Source: Rhypophila decipiens (Eukaryota; Ascomycota; Sordariomycetes; Sordariales; Naviculisporaceae). From it: 64,000 nt of DNA. A model generated the notes under the pieces. That model made no database searches and was not told the DNA's origin. It was given only the letters and a program-made list of their open reading frames with translations. The translations under genes were made by a program, and so were the position numbers. Below, one piece after another: positions 55,407 through 64,000 of the stretch (positions are counted from its first letter, which is position 1; the number at the start of each line of letters is the position of its first letter). Location of the stretch: assembly GCA_033297075.1 (NCBI GenBank), contig MU858052.1:496001-560000 (forward strand), given 5' to 3'.

Positions 55407-56171
55407 ATGCTGTCCGCTGTGGCAATTGGCCTTCGCGGCTTCCAGGTATGTCTCTATCCTATGTCACCACGGTGAACCTCATATCCTCCGCCCGAAACTG
55501 AGGCTGACCGTAACGAAAGTTCCTTTTCTCTGTTGTCGTCCTGGGCCTTGCGGCCACGCTGATCTCAGGTCAGGTCGTGGGAAACAGTCCAACAACTACG
55601 AGATACTCAACTTTCACGGGTGGTTTCGGCCTTATCGTCGCCGCCGTCGGCGTTGCGGGCCTCTTCATCAGTGCCATACCCGAGCTGATTGTCCTGGGAC
55701 TCGACGCCCTTGCCGGAGTCTTCTTCATTGCTGGTGGAATTGTAAGTCTTTTTTTTCTCTGAGCACATCCGAGTCTTTTTGCTTTACCAGATTCGCACTT
55801 GAATCTCCTGTAGACTGCCATGAAAGACCGAGCAAACCGCTGACCGTTCTCGACAATAGGCATGGGCCATCGGTCTGAAGGGAGTTACATGCTCTCTCAA
55901 TGGCGACAGTACCAACAACGAATATATAGCCGCCCTTAACAATGAGTTGATCAACCAGGGCAGCATCGACACAAGTGAAGGAAAGGGGTATGGTGTTTAT
56001 AAAGACACTACTGATATCAACGTAGCTATAGAACGGCTGGCGGGTAACTGCAAAAAGGGACTGTCTGATGAAGTCATGCAGTTCATCCTCTTTGCTATTG
56101 CCATCGGTTTGATCGTGCTGGGCTATATTCGCATGAGGAAAGGAGGAAAGACTGGCAGCACTTATGTCTAA
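55407..56171 (+). CDS. MARVEL-type four-helix membrane protein
   Basis: Three exons, 55407-55445, 55520-55741 and 55860-56171, give 190 aa; GTATGT and GTAAGT donors, all phase 0. Four hydrophobic segments are visible: one split by intron 1 (around FLFSVVVLGLAATLI), GFGLIVAAVGVAGLFI, LIVLGLDALAGVFFIAGGI and, after a Cys-containing polar loop, MQFILFAIAIGLIVLGYI. The basic tail RMRKGGKTGS follows. This is the layout of fungal MARVEL proteins such as Nce102, which organise plasma-membrane domains or non-classical export. The family call rests on layout plus typical motifs and not on an alignment. The tiny first exon (13 codons) is common in this family. Confidence 0.78.
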
Positions 56172-56805
56172 ACCGCCCACGAAGCCGGGGAGGCTCACCA
56201 GGTTAGCTCCTCGGGATACTGCAATGAACCCGAACGGAGGACGACTTAATGGGATGGAGTATTACTAGTGGCACCTCAATCTTCGGTCCTGAAGATGAAT
56301 GGGTGGTCCAGCTCGAACAATGGTTGTTTGGTATTTTCTCTCCTTGCCGGCAACGCATGATTAATTATGGGTGGATCTACAGCAGTCTGGGCTTGGGACT
56401 CGGTAATTATTGGGAGTTTCTCTTTATTTACGACGGGAAGATCACGAAGCAGTGAATGTCTTGGAAGATGGATGGTCCAAGCCGATGATATAATTACGAC
56501 TTAGGTCCAAGCCGATGATGATAATAATTACGACTTAGTTTACGGAAATGATTATAGTTCTTCCTGAAGCCTTCGATATACATTAACTTGATACCTTGAT
56601 ACTCCATCTAATGGCTTCCTTCTCTCTCAAGCGCCGTCATGAGCAAGATTCCGAATGGCTTTTGCCATTTCTTTCCTCCGTCCAAAATGTTCTTACAGCT
56701 TGCTGAAAGCTACTGCTACAATTGGCTCCTTCCGTCCCAGGGTATATAACCACCATTTTCGTCGTCAGTTTCCATCGAGAGGGCATGCGAGCAGATAAAC
56801 AATAT
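56172..56805. other. Intergenic with a tandem duplication
   Basis: No gene seen. The short duplication at 56474-56537 lies here. Confidence 0.45.
56474..56537 (+). repeat. Two-copy tandem repeat of about 31-34 bp
   Basis: GGTCCAAGCCGATGAT followed by ATAATTACGACTTAG occurs at 56474-56504 and again at 56504-56537, the second copy with a few extra bases. Confidence 0.85.
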
Positions 56806-57004
56806 GGGCACGGTAGCCCAGTGGTTAGAAGCGTTGACCATGCCCTCTGCCCCCCCGCCGCCGCTCACCTCCCGACCGATCGGGAGGTCGAGGGTTCGAA
56901 CCCGTCCGCCCCATTCCGTCAGAAAAGCCGTCGAGAGGCTTTTCATAAGGGTGCCCCTACTGGGGCGCCCTGAACTTTATGCTCCTCGGTACACTTTTTT
57001 TTTT
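56806..57004 (+). ncRNA. tRNA-like Pol III unit with two downstream hairpins
   Basis: An A box (TAGCCCAGTGG, 56814-56824) and a B box (GGTTCGAACCC, 56893-56903) match the internal Pol III promoter of tRNA genes. GGGCACGG (56806-56813) can pair with CCGT-CC-GCCC (56902-56911), closing a tRNA-like fold with a 2-nt bulge. An 8-bp hairpin resembling a long variable arm lies at 56868-56887 (loop CCGA). The cloverleaf is imperfect: D-arm and anticodon arm are GC-rich and irregular, and the T-stem has a mismatch. Two more hairpins follow: 56922-56944 (8 bp, loop GTCGAGA) and 56949-56970 (9 bp, loop TACT). A T10 run at 56995-57004 is a strong Pol III terminator. This could be a tRNA-derived SINE, a tRNA pseudogene with a structured trailer, or a new structured RNA. 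Confidence 0.55.
56995..57004 (+). terminator. T10 Pol III terminator
   Basis: Ten consecutive T on the plus strand, 24 bp after the second downstream hairpin of the tRNA-like unit. Confidence 0.6.
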
Positions 57005-57870
57005 CTCTTTGCGTCTGTTTGATCTGTGTGTTTATGAAGAAGGCAGAGGGATCTCGCTGTCCTTCTTTCTCTTCTAGTTATGCTGGCGATTCATATCTGC
57101 CTCTAAGGCCGGTAGTTACACTTTTATGTGCTGACATCCAGCCATTGAAAAGAGCCGGGTTTCAACAAGTAGCTAGTTATAGTATCTCTCCAACTGAGCC
57201 GAAGATGAGGTGTGAAATGGACCATATACACATTAATCAATCTCTGTTTACACATATATGTGATCTCTTATATACGTTAAGAGGATCCAAAATACGTATA
57301 TAAGAGAAGCCGGTAACGCCTTCAAGAGTTAATCTCGAGGTATAAAGCAATGCTTATAAGGCCTTTCTATCCTCTATCATGGTGTATTGCACCCCGGTTT
57401 TCGACCCAGTTCCCCCCACAGAGAGAAACATCCGGGAAACTTGCGACGCATCTCTCTCTACAGCAGCACGAATCCGGCCTACCACTTGACTGGAACATGT
57501 ACGACCTCAACACCCAAATGCCCTTTGACGTGGTCGAGGGCAACATCCTAGAGCAAAGCAAAGAGTTGGCGTTAGCCACCATCGCCAAAGTAGATGGCTT
57601 GGAAGAGATCCATGCCGGCAGGAACATTTGCGCCGAAGGATTCTTTTGGGATCATCCGTCTAAGGGTGGTCTATAAGGACGTCGCTGACCAAGCGGCTGA
57701 AATCCCACGCTTGGATCTGGTGAGCCTCCAAAGATTCGTATCGGAAGGAGACAAGCTGGCTCAACGAGGTAATGAAGGGACTGACTTGGAACATTCGCTT
57801 TTCTGCTGTCTATTCTGACTAGTGATTATACTTCACTTGGTGATCAAGAACCGATGTGTCAGCGAGCTTT
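57005..57870. other. Intergenic with possible coding remnant
   Basis: Frames at 57350-57818 share a plausible protein-like run (ILEQSKELALATIAKVDGL, then in another frame VVYKDVADQAAEIPRLDL). They do not make a complete gene and may be a decayed fragment. Nothing else seen. Confidence 0.35.
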
Positions 57871-57981
57871 GACCAGTTCATGTCACAGTCAATGCTCCAA
57901 GAAAAGGTTGGCCACGCACATTGTACTCAACGGGAGCACCTCACAAAGCGTGCGAAGAACGCAGTCATGTATGGGGTATAA
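57871..57981 (+). repeat. Left copy of a direct repeat of about 110 bp
   Basis: About 85 percent identical by eye to 58308-58427. Shared blocks include GTCACAGTCAATG, CTCCAAGAAAAGG and GCGAAGAACGCAGTCATGTA followed by TGGGGTATA. The two copies bracket the inverted-repeat element. Confidence 0.85.
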
Positions 57982-57989
57982 TTCCGGTC

Positions 57990-58301
57990 CCTAATATACA
58001 GGCACCAGTCCTCTCATATACAGGCACCAGTCTTCTTATATATAGGCACTACTCTTGTTGGAATAAATGCCTTAACTAGAATAGAATAGAGGCCTTGACT
58101 GGCTGGAATAAATGCCTTAACTAGATAGTCTAGACCGGAACAAATGCCTTGACTTACTAGAATAAATGCCTTAACTAGCTGGAATAAATGCCTTAACTAG
58201 CTAGAATAAATGCCTTAACTGGCTCGAATAAATCCCTCTATTCTGGAAAGCCAAATTGGACCGGTGCTTGTATATGAGAGTAGTGGTGCCTGAATATTAG
58301 G
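57990..58301. mobile_element. Inverted-repeat element, family B, with the shared internal satellite
   Basis: The left end (CCTAATATACAGGCACC, from 57990) pairs with the right end (GGTGCCTGAATATTAGG, to 58301). Similarity extends about 40 bp inward through CTCTCATATACA. The interior repeats GAATAAATGCCTTAACTAGC about six times, which is the reverse complement of the unit inside both family A MITEs. No coding frame. No convincing target duplication immediately outside. Confidence 0.75.
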
Positions 58302-58307
58302 CGCCTT

Positions 58308-58427
58308 AACCAGTGCGTGTCACAGTCAATGCATGTGCTCCAAGAAAAGGATGGCCATGCACAGTGTGCGCAAGGGGGGGCATCTCGCAAAGTGTGCGAA
58401 GAACGCAGTCATGTATGGGGTATAAAA
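58308..58427 (+). repeat. Right copy of a direct repeat of about 110 bp
   Basis: Matches 57871-57981, with a 6-bp insertion after GTCAATG and scattered substitutions. It ends in TATAAAA (58421-58427), where the left copy has TATAATT. Confidence 0.85.
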
Positions 58428-58809
58428 GATGACATTTTCCCTAACTCCAATGAGTACCTTATGGTAGCTACCGTATTCCAGCCCAAAAGAAGCACGCAAA
58501 CAAGCAGACCAACAACACGACATCCCTCTAATCCACCATCCAGACATAACCCAAGCCAAGACAATCAGCATCTCTCAAGCATCGCTACTCATACATCTAG
58601 ACATGACCATTCAACTCGCTTCATAACGCTAGACGCTCAACATCAACTAGCAGCCCATTATTCATCCTCGAGAGCAAACAGTCCCGCAAAAGATAAAAAC
58701 AGAACCAAAAAACCACATTATCCCAACATGCCATGATCGTCATACGTCAAAACAAATCCATCCGCCCAGAAAGAAAGAAAAGGAAAACCAGATTCACCAA
58801 AACCGTCAC
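58428..58809. other. 3' flank of chitin synthase gene
   Basis: A-rich spacer, no gene seen. Confidence 0.45.
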
Positions 58810-61800
58810 TTACCGTCCCACAACAGAGCTTCCAATCCTAGAAGCCCCATCCTTGACTTTATCCGTCCAACTCCCCATCCACTGCGGCACCTTGAGCGTC
58901 ATCCGCACCCTGCCCTCGACAATGATATTAATAACATTGAGCACCGCAAACGTGGTACTCCCGAGCGCTCTGAAAAGCGCCAACGCCGCCACAGCCCAGA
59001 GGATAAACCTCAGGTAAAAGTTATCGCCGATCCCACTACTTCCATAAATCTCGCTAACCGCCATCGCAAGCGTAGCGTTACAGACCATCCAGACAACAAC
59101 GACATATGTCCTCACACTCTTGTAGTAATCTGCCTGCATTTGCTCCTCCGAGATGCCCGGGGTGGGGACCTCGACGCGATCACGCAGGTTGCGGAGGGCC
59201 TCGTCGTAGCCCGAGTCGATGTCCAGCTGCTCCGAGGGCATTTCCAGCTCGACGGTGGATCCTTTGCCTACTGCGCCGCCGAGGTCCGTCTTGATGACGT
59301 TGTCGCCTTTTGTTCCCCAGGTCACGTCGTGCGTGTTGCAAAAGGCGTATACCTGCAGGGTGCAGATGTAGCTGGGCAGGAGCAAAAAGTACTGGGCCGA
59401 AGAGGTGAACATGTGCCAGGGGTCGAGGTACAGGAAGGACATGAGGAAGTAGAGGCCTACGGTGGAGGCGGTCGAGACGATGAGGTTGGTGAAGATGTTG
59501 TTGCCTAGCTCCGTGTCGGTGTTTTGCTTTGTGAGCTGGTAGACGATGATGTAGATGCAGGAGATTGTGGTGTAGGTCATTATCACGCCGTAGATGACCA
59601 TGCTGGCTAGGTACATTTTCTTGGCGCCTTGGGGCCGGTTGCCGAGGGATAGGATGAACTGGGTCGATACGAGGAGGATCATGACGTAGCGGAAGATGAT
59701 GAAGATTATGTTGGCGATGCCGTTGCCGAAGGGGTCGACTTTGGGGTCGGCCATGCCGCCGGCGATGAAGTAAAAGGTCAGGTAGAAGTTGGCGAGGGAG
59801 AAGAAGGTGAAGAGGAGCTGGATGAATTGGTAGACGAATTCGATGTGCAGGAGCACTTTGCGGGCGATGGTGTGGTCTGTTGTCCAGATCTGGCGGAAGT
59901 GCACGAGCGAGTAGACGGCTGCGAAGAAGGCGCCGTTGAGCCAGCGACGACGCTGCGAGATGAACTCGGGGACGGAATCTTGCCTGTGGTTAGTACACAA
60001 GTTTGTTTTGGGCGGAAATGATTAGGATGGTAAACTTACCAGGCACGTCCGTCTCACCGGTACACCCCTTGACGTATTTCAAAACCCACCGCTCATCTCT
60101 CTTGGCGACCAACTCCCAGCAGAGAATACGATCCTCAGCGAGGTACATATTGGCGGTAAAGACATCCGACTGCTGGCCATGAAGCGTCTCGCCCTTGAAG
60201 TACTGACTCAGCGGGCCATGCCCATTCGCGTCGTTCTGCAGCGCATGGTACCGATACGCCGACAGCGCTCCGGGCAAGACGGTGATGTACCCAAACACCG
60301 ACTCAAGCGGCTTGTCCAGGATATTCGACATCTTGTACTCAAAATTCTGTCGACGTCTGTGTTAACATGGGCCTCCTGACGCGATGCTGTGTATGGGCAA
60401 GTGTCCATCATGTTGGGATCTGCTGGGCTTACCTGCGACGCCACCAGGGGAGAAAAGAGATTCATTCCCCATTTTCTGCACACACGAGGTCAGTATTAAC
60501 AAGTGAAGTAGCCCAGAAGGAGATAAATAAACTCACCCTTTCATAGCCTTGATCTCACCACACGCTCCCGCAACGTTGGAGTCTGTATCAAAGGCCTTCC
60601 AGAGATGGTACAGACTCGTACTCCCCGGTTTGGTACCGACGTCCAACAATATACACACGTTCGGATTCAGCGCCTTGCCAAAGGCGTTGAAGAACCAACG
60701 ATGAGAATTCAGCTTCTTTTGGTTCTTCTCTTTCAAACAAAAGACCATTTGACATGGCACGATGCCCTTTTCGGCGCCCTTGAACTTGAGATCTGCATCG
60801 AGCGATACCTGCGTGGTATACTCATACACTGATGAACTGTTAGTCTGCTGAATGTTGGACGGGCAGCCAGGGCTTTACATACCGTGTGCTTGCACAGCCT
60901 TTTGGTTGACATAGTTCTTGGCGATACCATGCTGATACACGCCCATAGCGGCAAGGGCATCCAACGTCCTGGGATGGATCTTTTCACGTCCATCAGACAC
61001 GACGCAGACGACAATCTTCTGCCATCCGTTCTCACCCCAGGTGCGGGACTTGTTTCGCTGGCAGAAGTGGCTGATATTCTTCATGACGGCGTGCATCGTC
61101 CGGGTGAATCCGTACTCGTCTTCGTTGTACATGGTCACGCAGATGAATAGTTCCGTCTCTCGAGCAGTTCTTCCAATGTTCTGCCGCAGTTTGTAGCCCT
61201 TGTCGACGAAGTCATCGGGGTCGCATGTGACGGCTGTGTACCGCATGTGGGTAAACTCGACCTCGTCTCTTCGAGGCAGGAAGCTGTAGAGGATGGTGGG
61301 GATCTTGCATTCCAGCACGAGCTCGCCGTTGATGAGCTGAACTTCTTTCTTGGACATTTGCGGTGCGCGTACGCCGCGACGTTCCTGTTGGCCTGAAGGT
61401 GCTGGACCATAGTGTTGGAACTTTTCATTACTCGGCGAGAGTGGGTCGTCTCCGATACCATCGTGAAAGTCTGTGTGGGTGTCGTCGTGCAGCGTGGCTT
61501 GGGATTGACGACCTTCCCAGTCGCGGTCCCGGTGGGAGCGCGCATCGCTGAGATCAGTTTCGGCTCCAGTTCCAGGACCGAACACATCGTCATTGTCATC
61601 GCTAAGGGGAATGCTGACTGTGGCGTCGTCGACAAATGTTGCTTGGCTGTGGCGGGCTCCGGGGTTGGAAAACAGTGGTGCGGGCGGGAGTGGCCTCCGC
61701 GGACTACCACCGTAAGTAGAAGCTGGCGTTCCCGGGCGAGGACTCCCGTTTATATCAGCCGGTTCGTATCGTGTGCTCACTGGCGGCGGACGGGAGAATT

Positions 61801-62704
61801 CTGATGCCGCTGAAGGTGTCCACGGTCGACTGGGAGAATCGTCCATCCTGGTGTCGTAGGATACGTAGGAGTGGGTAGGCTCTGAAGGGGGCGGCATGTT
61901 GGGCCTATCGTCTAGGATGGAAGAATGGCGCGAGGTGATCGAGGGCTCGTACGACATTCGTCGGCGCATATGGTGGCTGCTTCTGGGAGATGCAAAATTG
62001 CTTTGTGAGTTCTCTGCGTCACTGGAGGTCGTAGTAGCTATAACAACATCAGGTTGTTCTGAAAATTTGACTTTAGGAAAGCTTGCCGTCGTCGGGCCCG
62101 TCCTCTCCCTGGATGGCGGTCCTGACGATCGTTCCTTGAGCGACTGCTTCCGAGGAGATGGTCCTGAGGGCAAAGCCGGCAGTTGATCTGCGATCTGGGT
62201 CGCCGCTGGCGCCATGATATCCTCAGGTGGCCATTCTGATCTGTAGCTCTCTTGAAGCTTCACTTTCCTCGGCTTGAGGGGCTCTGGCGCTGCAGAGACT
62301 GCTGCTGCTGCTCCCGTGGGAAGATGCGACATCTCTCTTGGTCCGGGAACGGATGTTTCTTGGTAGGTCGGCCTCAACAGGGACTCACGCCACCATTCTT
62401 CAGAGGGCACTGCTTGATCTTCCTCTGGCTTTGTGTGGCGGTCATGCTGTTGTTGCGCTCGCGCACGCTCACTACTGCTCCTCAACTCAAGGGGTAGGGG
62501 AACAAGAACTTCTGGAAGGACATACTCTCTATGACTGCTGCTGATGCTATCGTGATGATGGGGCTCTTCCATGGAAGTCAACAGACGGACGGCAGCTCCT
62601 CCATGTGGTCCTGATGCGCCGGTGGGCGTTGTGTCTTCGACCAGGTCGTCGTAGGACGGAAGCATATAGTCCGGCGGTCGCGAGGGAGTGTTTGGGTTGG
62701 CCAT
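58810..62704 (-). CDS. Chitin synthase, class I-type
   Basis: Five exons on the minus strand (62704-60883, 60828-60537, 60475-60433, 60346-60040, 59978-58810) give 1210 aa; all junctions keep phase, including a 43-nt exon. It is a plasma-membrane glycosyltransferase 2 enzyme polymerising GlcNAc from UDP-GlcNAc. The N-terminal 430 residues are Ser/Pro/Arg-rich and disordered, with likely phosphorylation targets. The catalytic domain follows: [61 protein letters not shown] and the product-binding QRRRW. Six or seven transmembrane segments close the protein, with TLKVPQWMG near the end. The [10 protein letters not shown] and [16 protein letters not shown] segments fit class I (or II) better than class III; class is an inference. 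Most class I enzymes are around 900 aa, so this N-terminal region is long. Confidence 0.93.
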
Positions 62705-63796
62705 GGTGACGGCAGTCGTTCCCCAAGAGGAATCTTTGTGTGCGATGGAATGCGCGCTGAGACAATTGGGGAGCTATCTCAAGTTTTGTGAGGAAGGGTT
62801 CAGGGTGGACAGCTCCTAAAGGTCAGGTGAAATCGACAAGGCTCAGATCAAAACTGTCAAAGTGGATTGCAACGAGATGGTGAAATTGGGGAAACCCAAA
62901 GGAAGAGATGTCGGGGCTTGCAGTGGAAATGTGTTTTGCGCAAAAGATGCTTCCCTGCTCGATGGAGAGCTTCCAATCCAATCCATGTGGCAGAGGGGTG
63001 CCGCTGGGCGAGGGTTGCAGTGTTTAGTTTACGCAGCGGCGTTGCCAGGGTAACCGCGCAAACCAAGGGTCAATGCGACAACAAACCCACCCCTCCCCTC
63101 CGCCCTTGGACAGGCGGGGTGCGGGGGTGTGACTAGCAACAGTCAGACGACGAACCAGAATCTCCACGAAGGAATCATTGTGGAAACTGGGCATGAAATA
63201 AACAGCATGGTACATAGTAAGAGAAACCACGGGAAGACGCTGCAGCATAAAGCTCTTCACTCTTACAATTCTTTTTTACTGGGCCATGCTGGAGTTGGAG
63301 AGTTTCTGTCCAGTTCCATATCCACACACCCTCCCCCGCTCGAGCGGCTGCAGATGCAAGGGGCAGCGGCGCCAGCAACGATCAACCACAACCGCTGTGA
63401 AACGAAAACCGACGGGTAGGCACTCTAGCAAAGTGTTACAAATCAAACAGCAATCCGATAAACGAACAAAGGCATATACGGCTTAAAATAAACATCGATA
63501 CGAGCTGCGAGAAAGACGACATCGTCCCGAGCAATTGGCAATCCATTCAGATGACACATGCATCTTGAGCCCGTCATCCAAACAAGCGACATGTGCATCA
63601 AAGAGGGGAACAGATGAAATGGATGTTTTAAATGGACCTAAAAATTATATACCGTGAATACAAAAAGACAAACAGCAATAGTGATATAAGATATTTAGAA
63701 CGCCGATAATGTGCAATGTAAGTGAAATGCAATTTTGAAAACGCAACGATGTCATTAAATCCTTTTCCTCCGCACACCTTGATATCACTCCAACAT
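62705..63796. other. Promoter region of chitin synthase
   Basis: 1.1 kb between the chitin synthase start and the stop of the next minus-strand gene. No gene seen. Near 63090-63130 is a C-rich and G-rich patch that could form a local hairpin. Confidence 0.45.
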
Positions 63797-64000
63797 TTAC
63801 TCCTCATCAGACTCTTCCTCAGCAACCTGTAAACGCAAATTTGTTAGCACAAGTCAACTTGAAACAAGAAAAAGTGTCAAAATGTACTCACCCCTTCATG
63901 GAAATCTCTACCCTCCTTGGTAGCCTTGATGATGCCCGCCCGAATGGTCCAGTCACCAAAATGCTCGCCTGTTTCCCTCTCCTTGGCATACCGTCCCAAC
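63797..64000 (-). CDS. C-terminus of probable sulfite reductase hemoprotein (beta subunit), partial
   Basis: The last two exons of a minus-strand gene: one entering from the window edge to 63892, and 63826-63797 with ten codons including the stop. The 65-nt intron has GTGAGT and ACAG ends and phase 0. The product ends [19 protein letters not shown] followed by [17 protein letters not shown] and VAEEESDEE. RYxxER, GExFGDxxIR and the xKATxxGRxFH end resemble the C-terminus of fungal assimilatory sulfite reductase beta subunits, which reduce sulfite to sulfide with siroheme and a 4Fe-4S cluster. Only about 46 residues are visible and none of the cofactor cysteines, so the call is tentative. Confidence 0.6.

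Noticed and set aside
1..64000. A complete secondary-metabolite cluster around the O-methyltransferase or alcohol oxidase
   Set aside because: No polyketide, peptide or terpene synthase, P450 or transporter lies near them; the ABC protein has no membrane domain.
1..64000. CRISPR arrays, operons and ribosome binding sites
   Set aside because: Intron structure and gene families show a eukaryotic genome; the tandem repeats seen are coding minisatellites or MITE interiors, without spacers.

Overview
The window is genomic DNA of a filamentous ascomycete (Pezizomycotina; a Sordariomycetes-like fungus is my best guess, not proven). The reasons are short GT-AG introns of about 45-120 nt with CTAAC-type branch sites, HET-domain genes, a class I-type chitin synthase, a peroxisomal-type alcohol oxidase, an old yellow enzyme and GPI-anchored Ser/Thr-rich proteins. 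Several genes needed splicing by eye. For these the exon coordinates were checked by reading phase, and the joined lengths are in frame.

Left part (1-18.6 kb). A membrane protein runs off the left edge. It is followed by an acidic protein broken by one in-frame TAG, a Delta8-sphingolipid desaturase with an N-terminal cytochrome b5 domain, an old yellow enzyme, a Gln/Pro-rich coiled-coil protein, a HET-domain protein with an unusual multi-pass membrane N-terminus, a small coiled-coil protein and a Fic-domain (AMPylation-type) protein. Long intergenic stretches separate them.

Middle part (18.6-38.8 kb) looks accessory. It holds a ten-exon alcohol oxidase ending in a peroxisomal signal, a 226-bp MITE, a small secreted six-cysteine protein, several orphan reading frames and a zinc-knuckle-like protein interrupted by an in-frame TAA. 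It also holds a MITE lying against a broken HET gene, an F-box/LRR-like protein and a four-exon O-methyltransferase.

Right part (38.8-64 kb) is mostly conserved housekeeping: a twin-ATPase ABC protein divergent from the proteasome assembly chaperone UMP1, a prenylated UBL3/MUB protein, a GPI-anchored protein, AP-1 beta-adaptin divergent from EMC4, a MARVEL-type membrane protein, chitin synthase, and the C-terminus of a probable sulfite reductase. Many of these serve membrane traffic and the cell surface. I see no physical operon or complete secondary-metabolite cluster.

The most unusual signals are: a tRNA-like Pol III unit followed by two strong hairpins and a T10 tract (56806-57004); three dispersed inverted-repeat elements that share one roughly 22-bp internal satellite although their ends belong to two different families; two genes each split by a single in-frame stop where both halves stay in the same frame; and a GC-AG intron placed directly after the start codon of UMP1.
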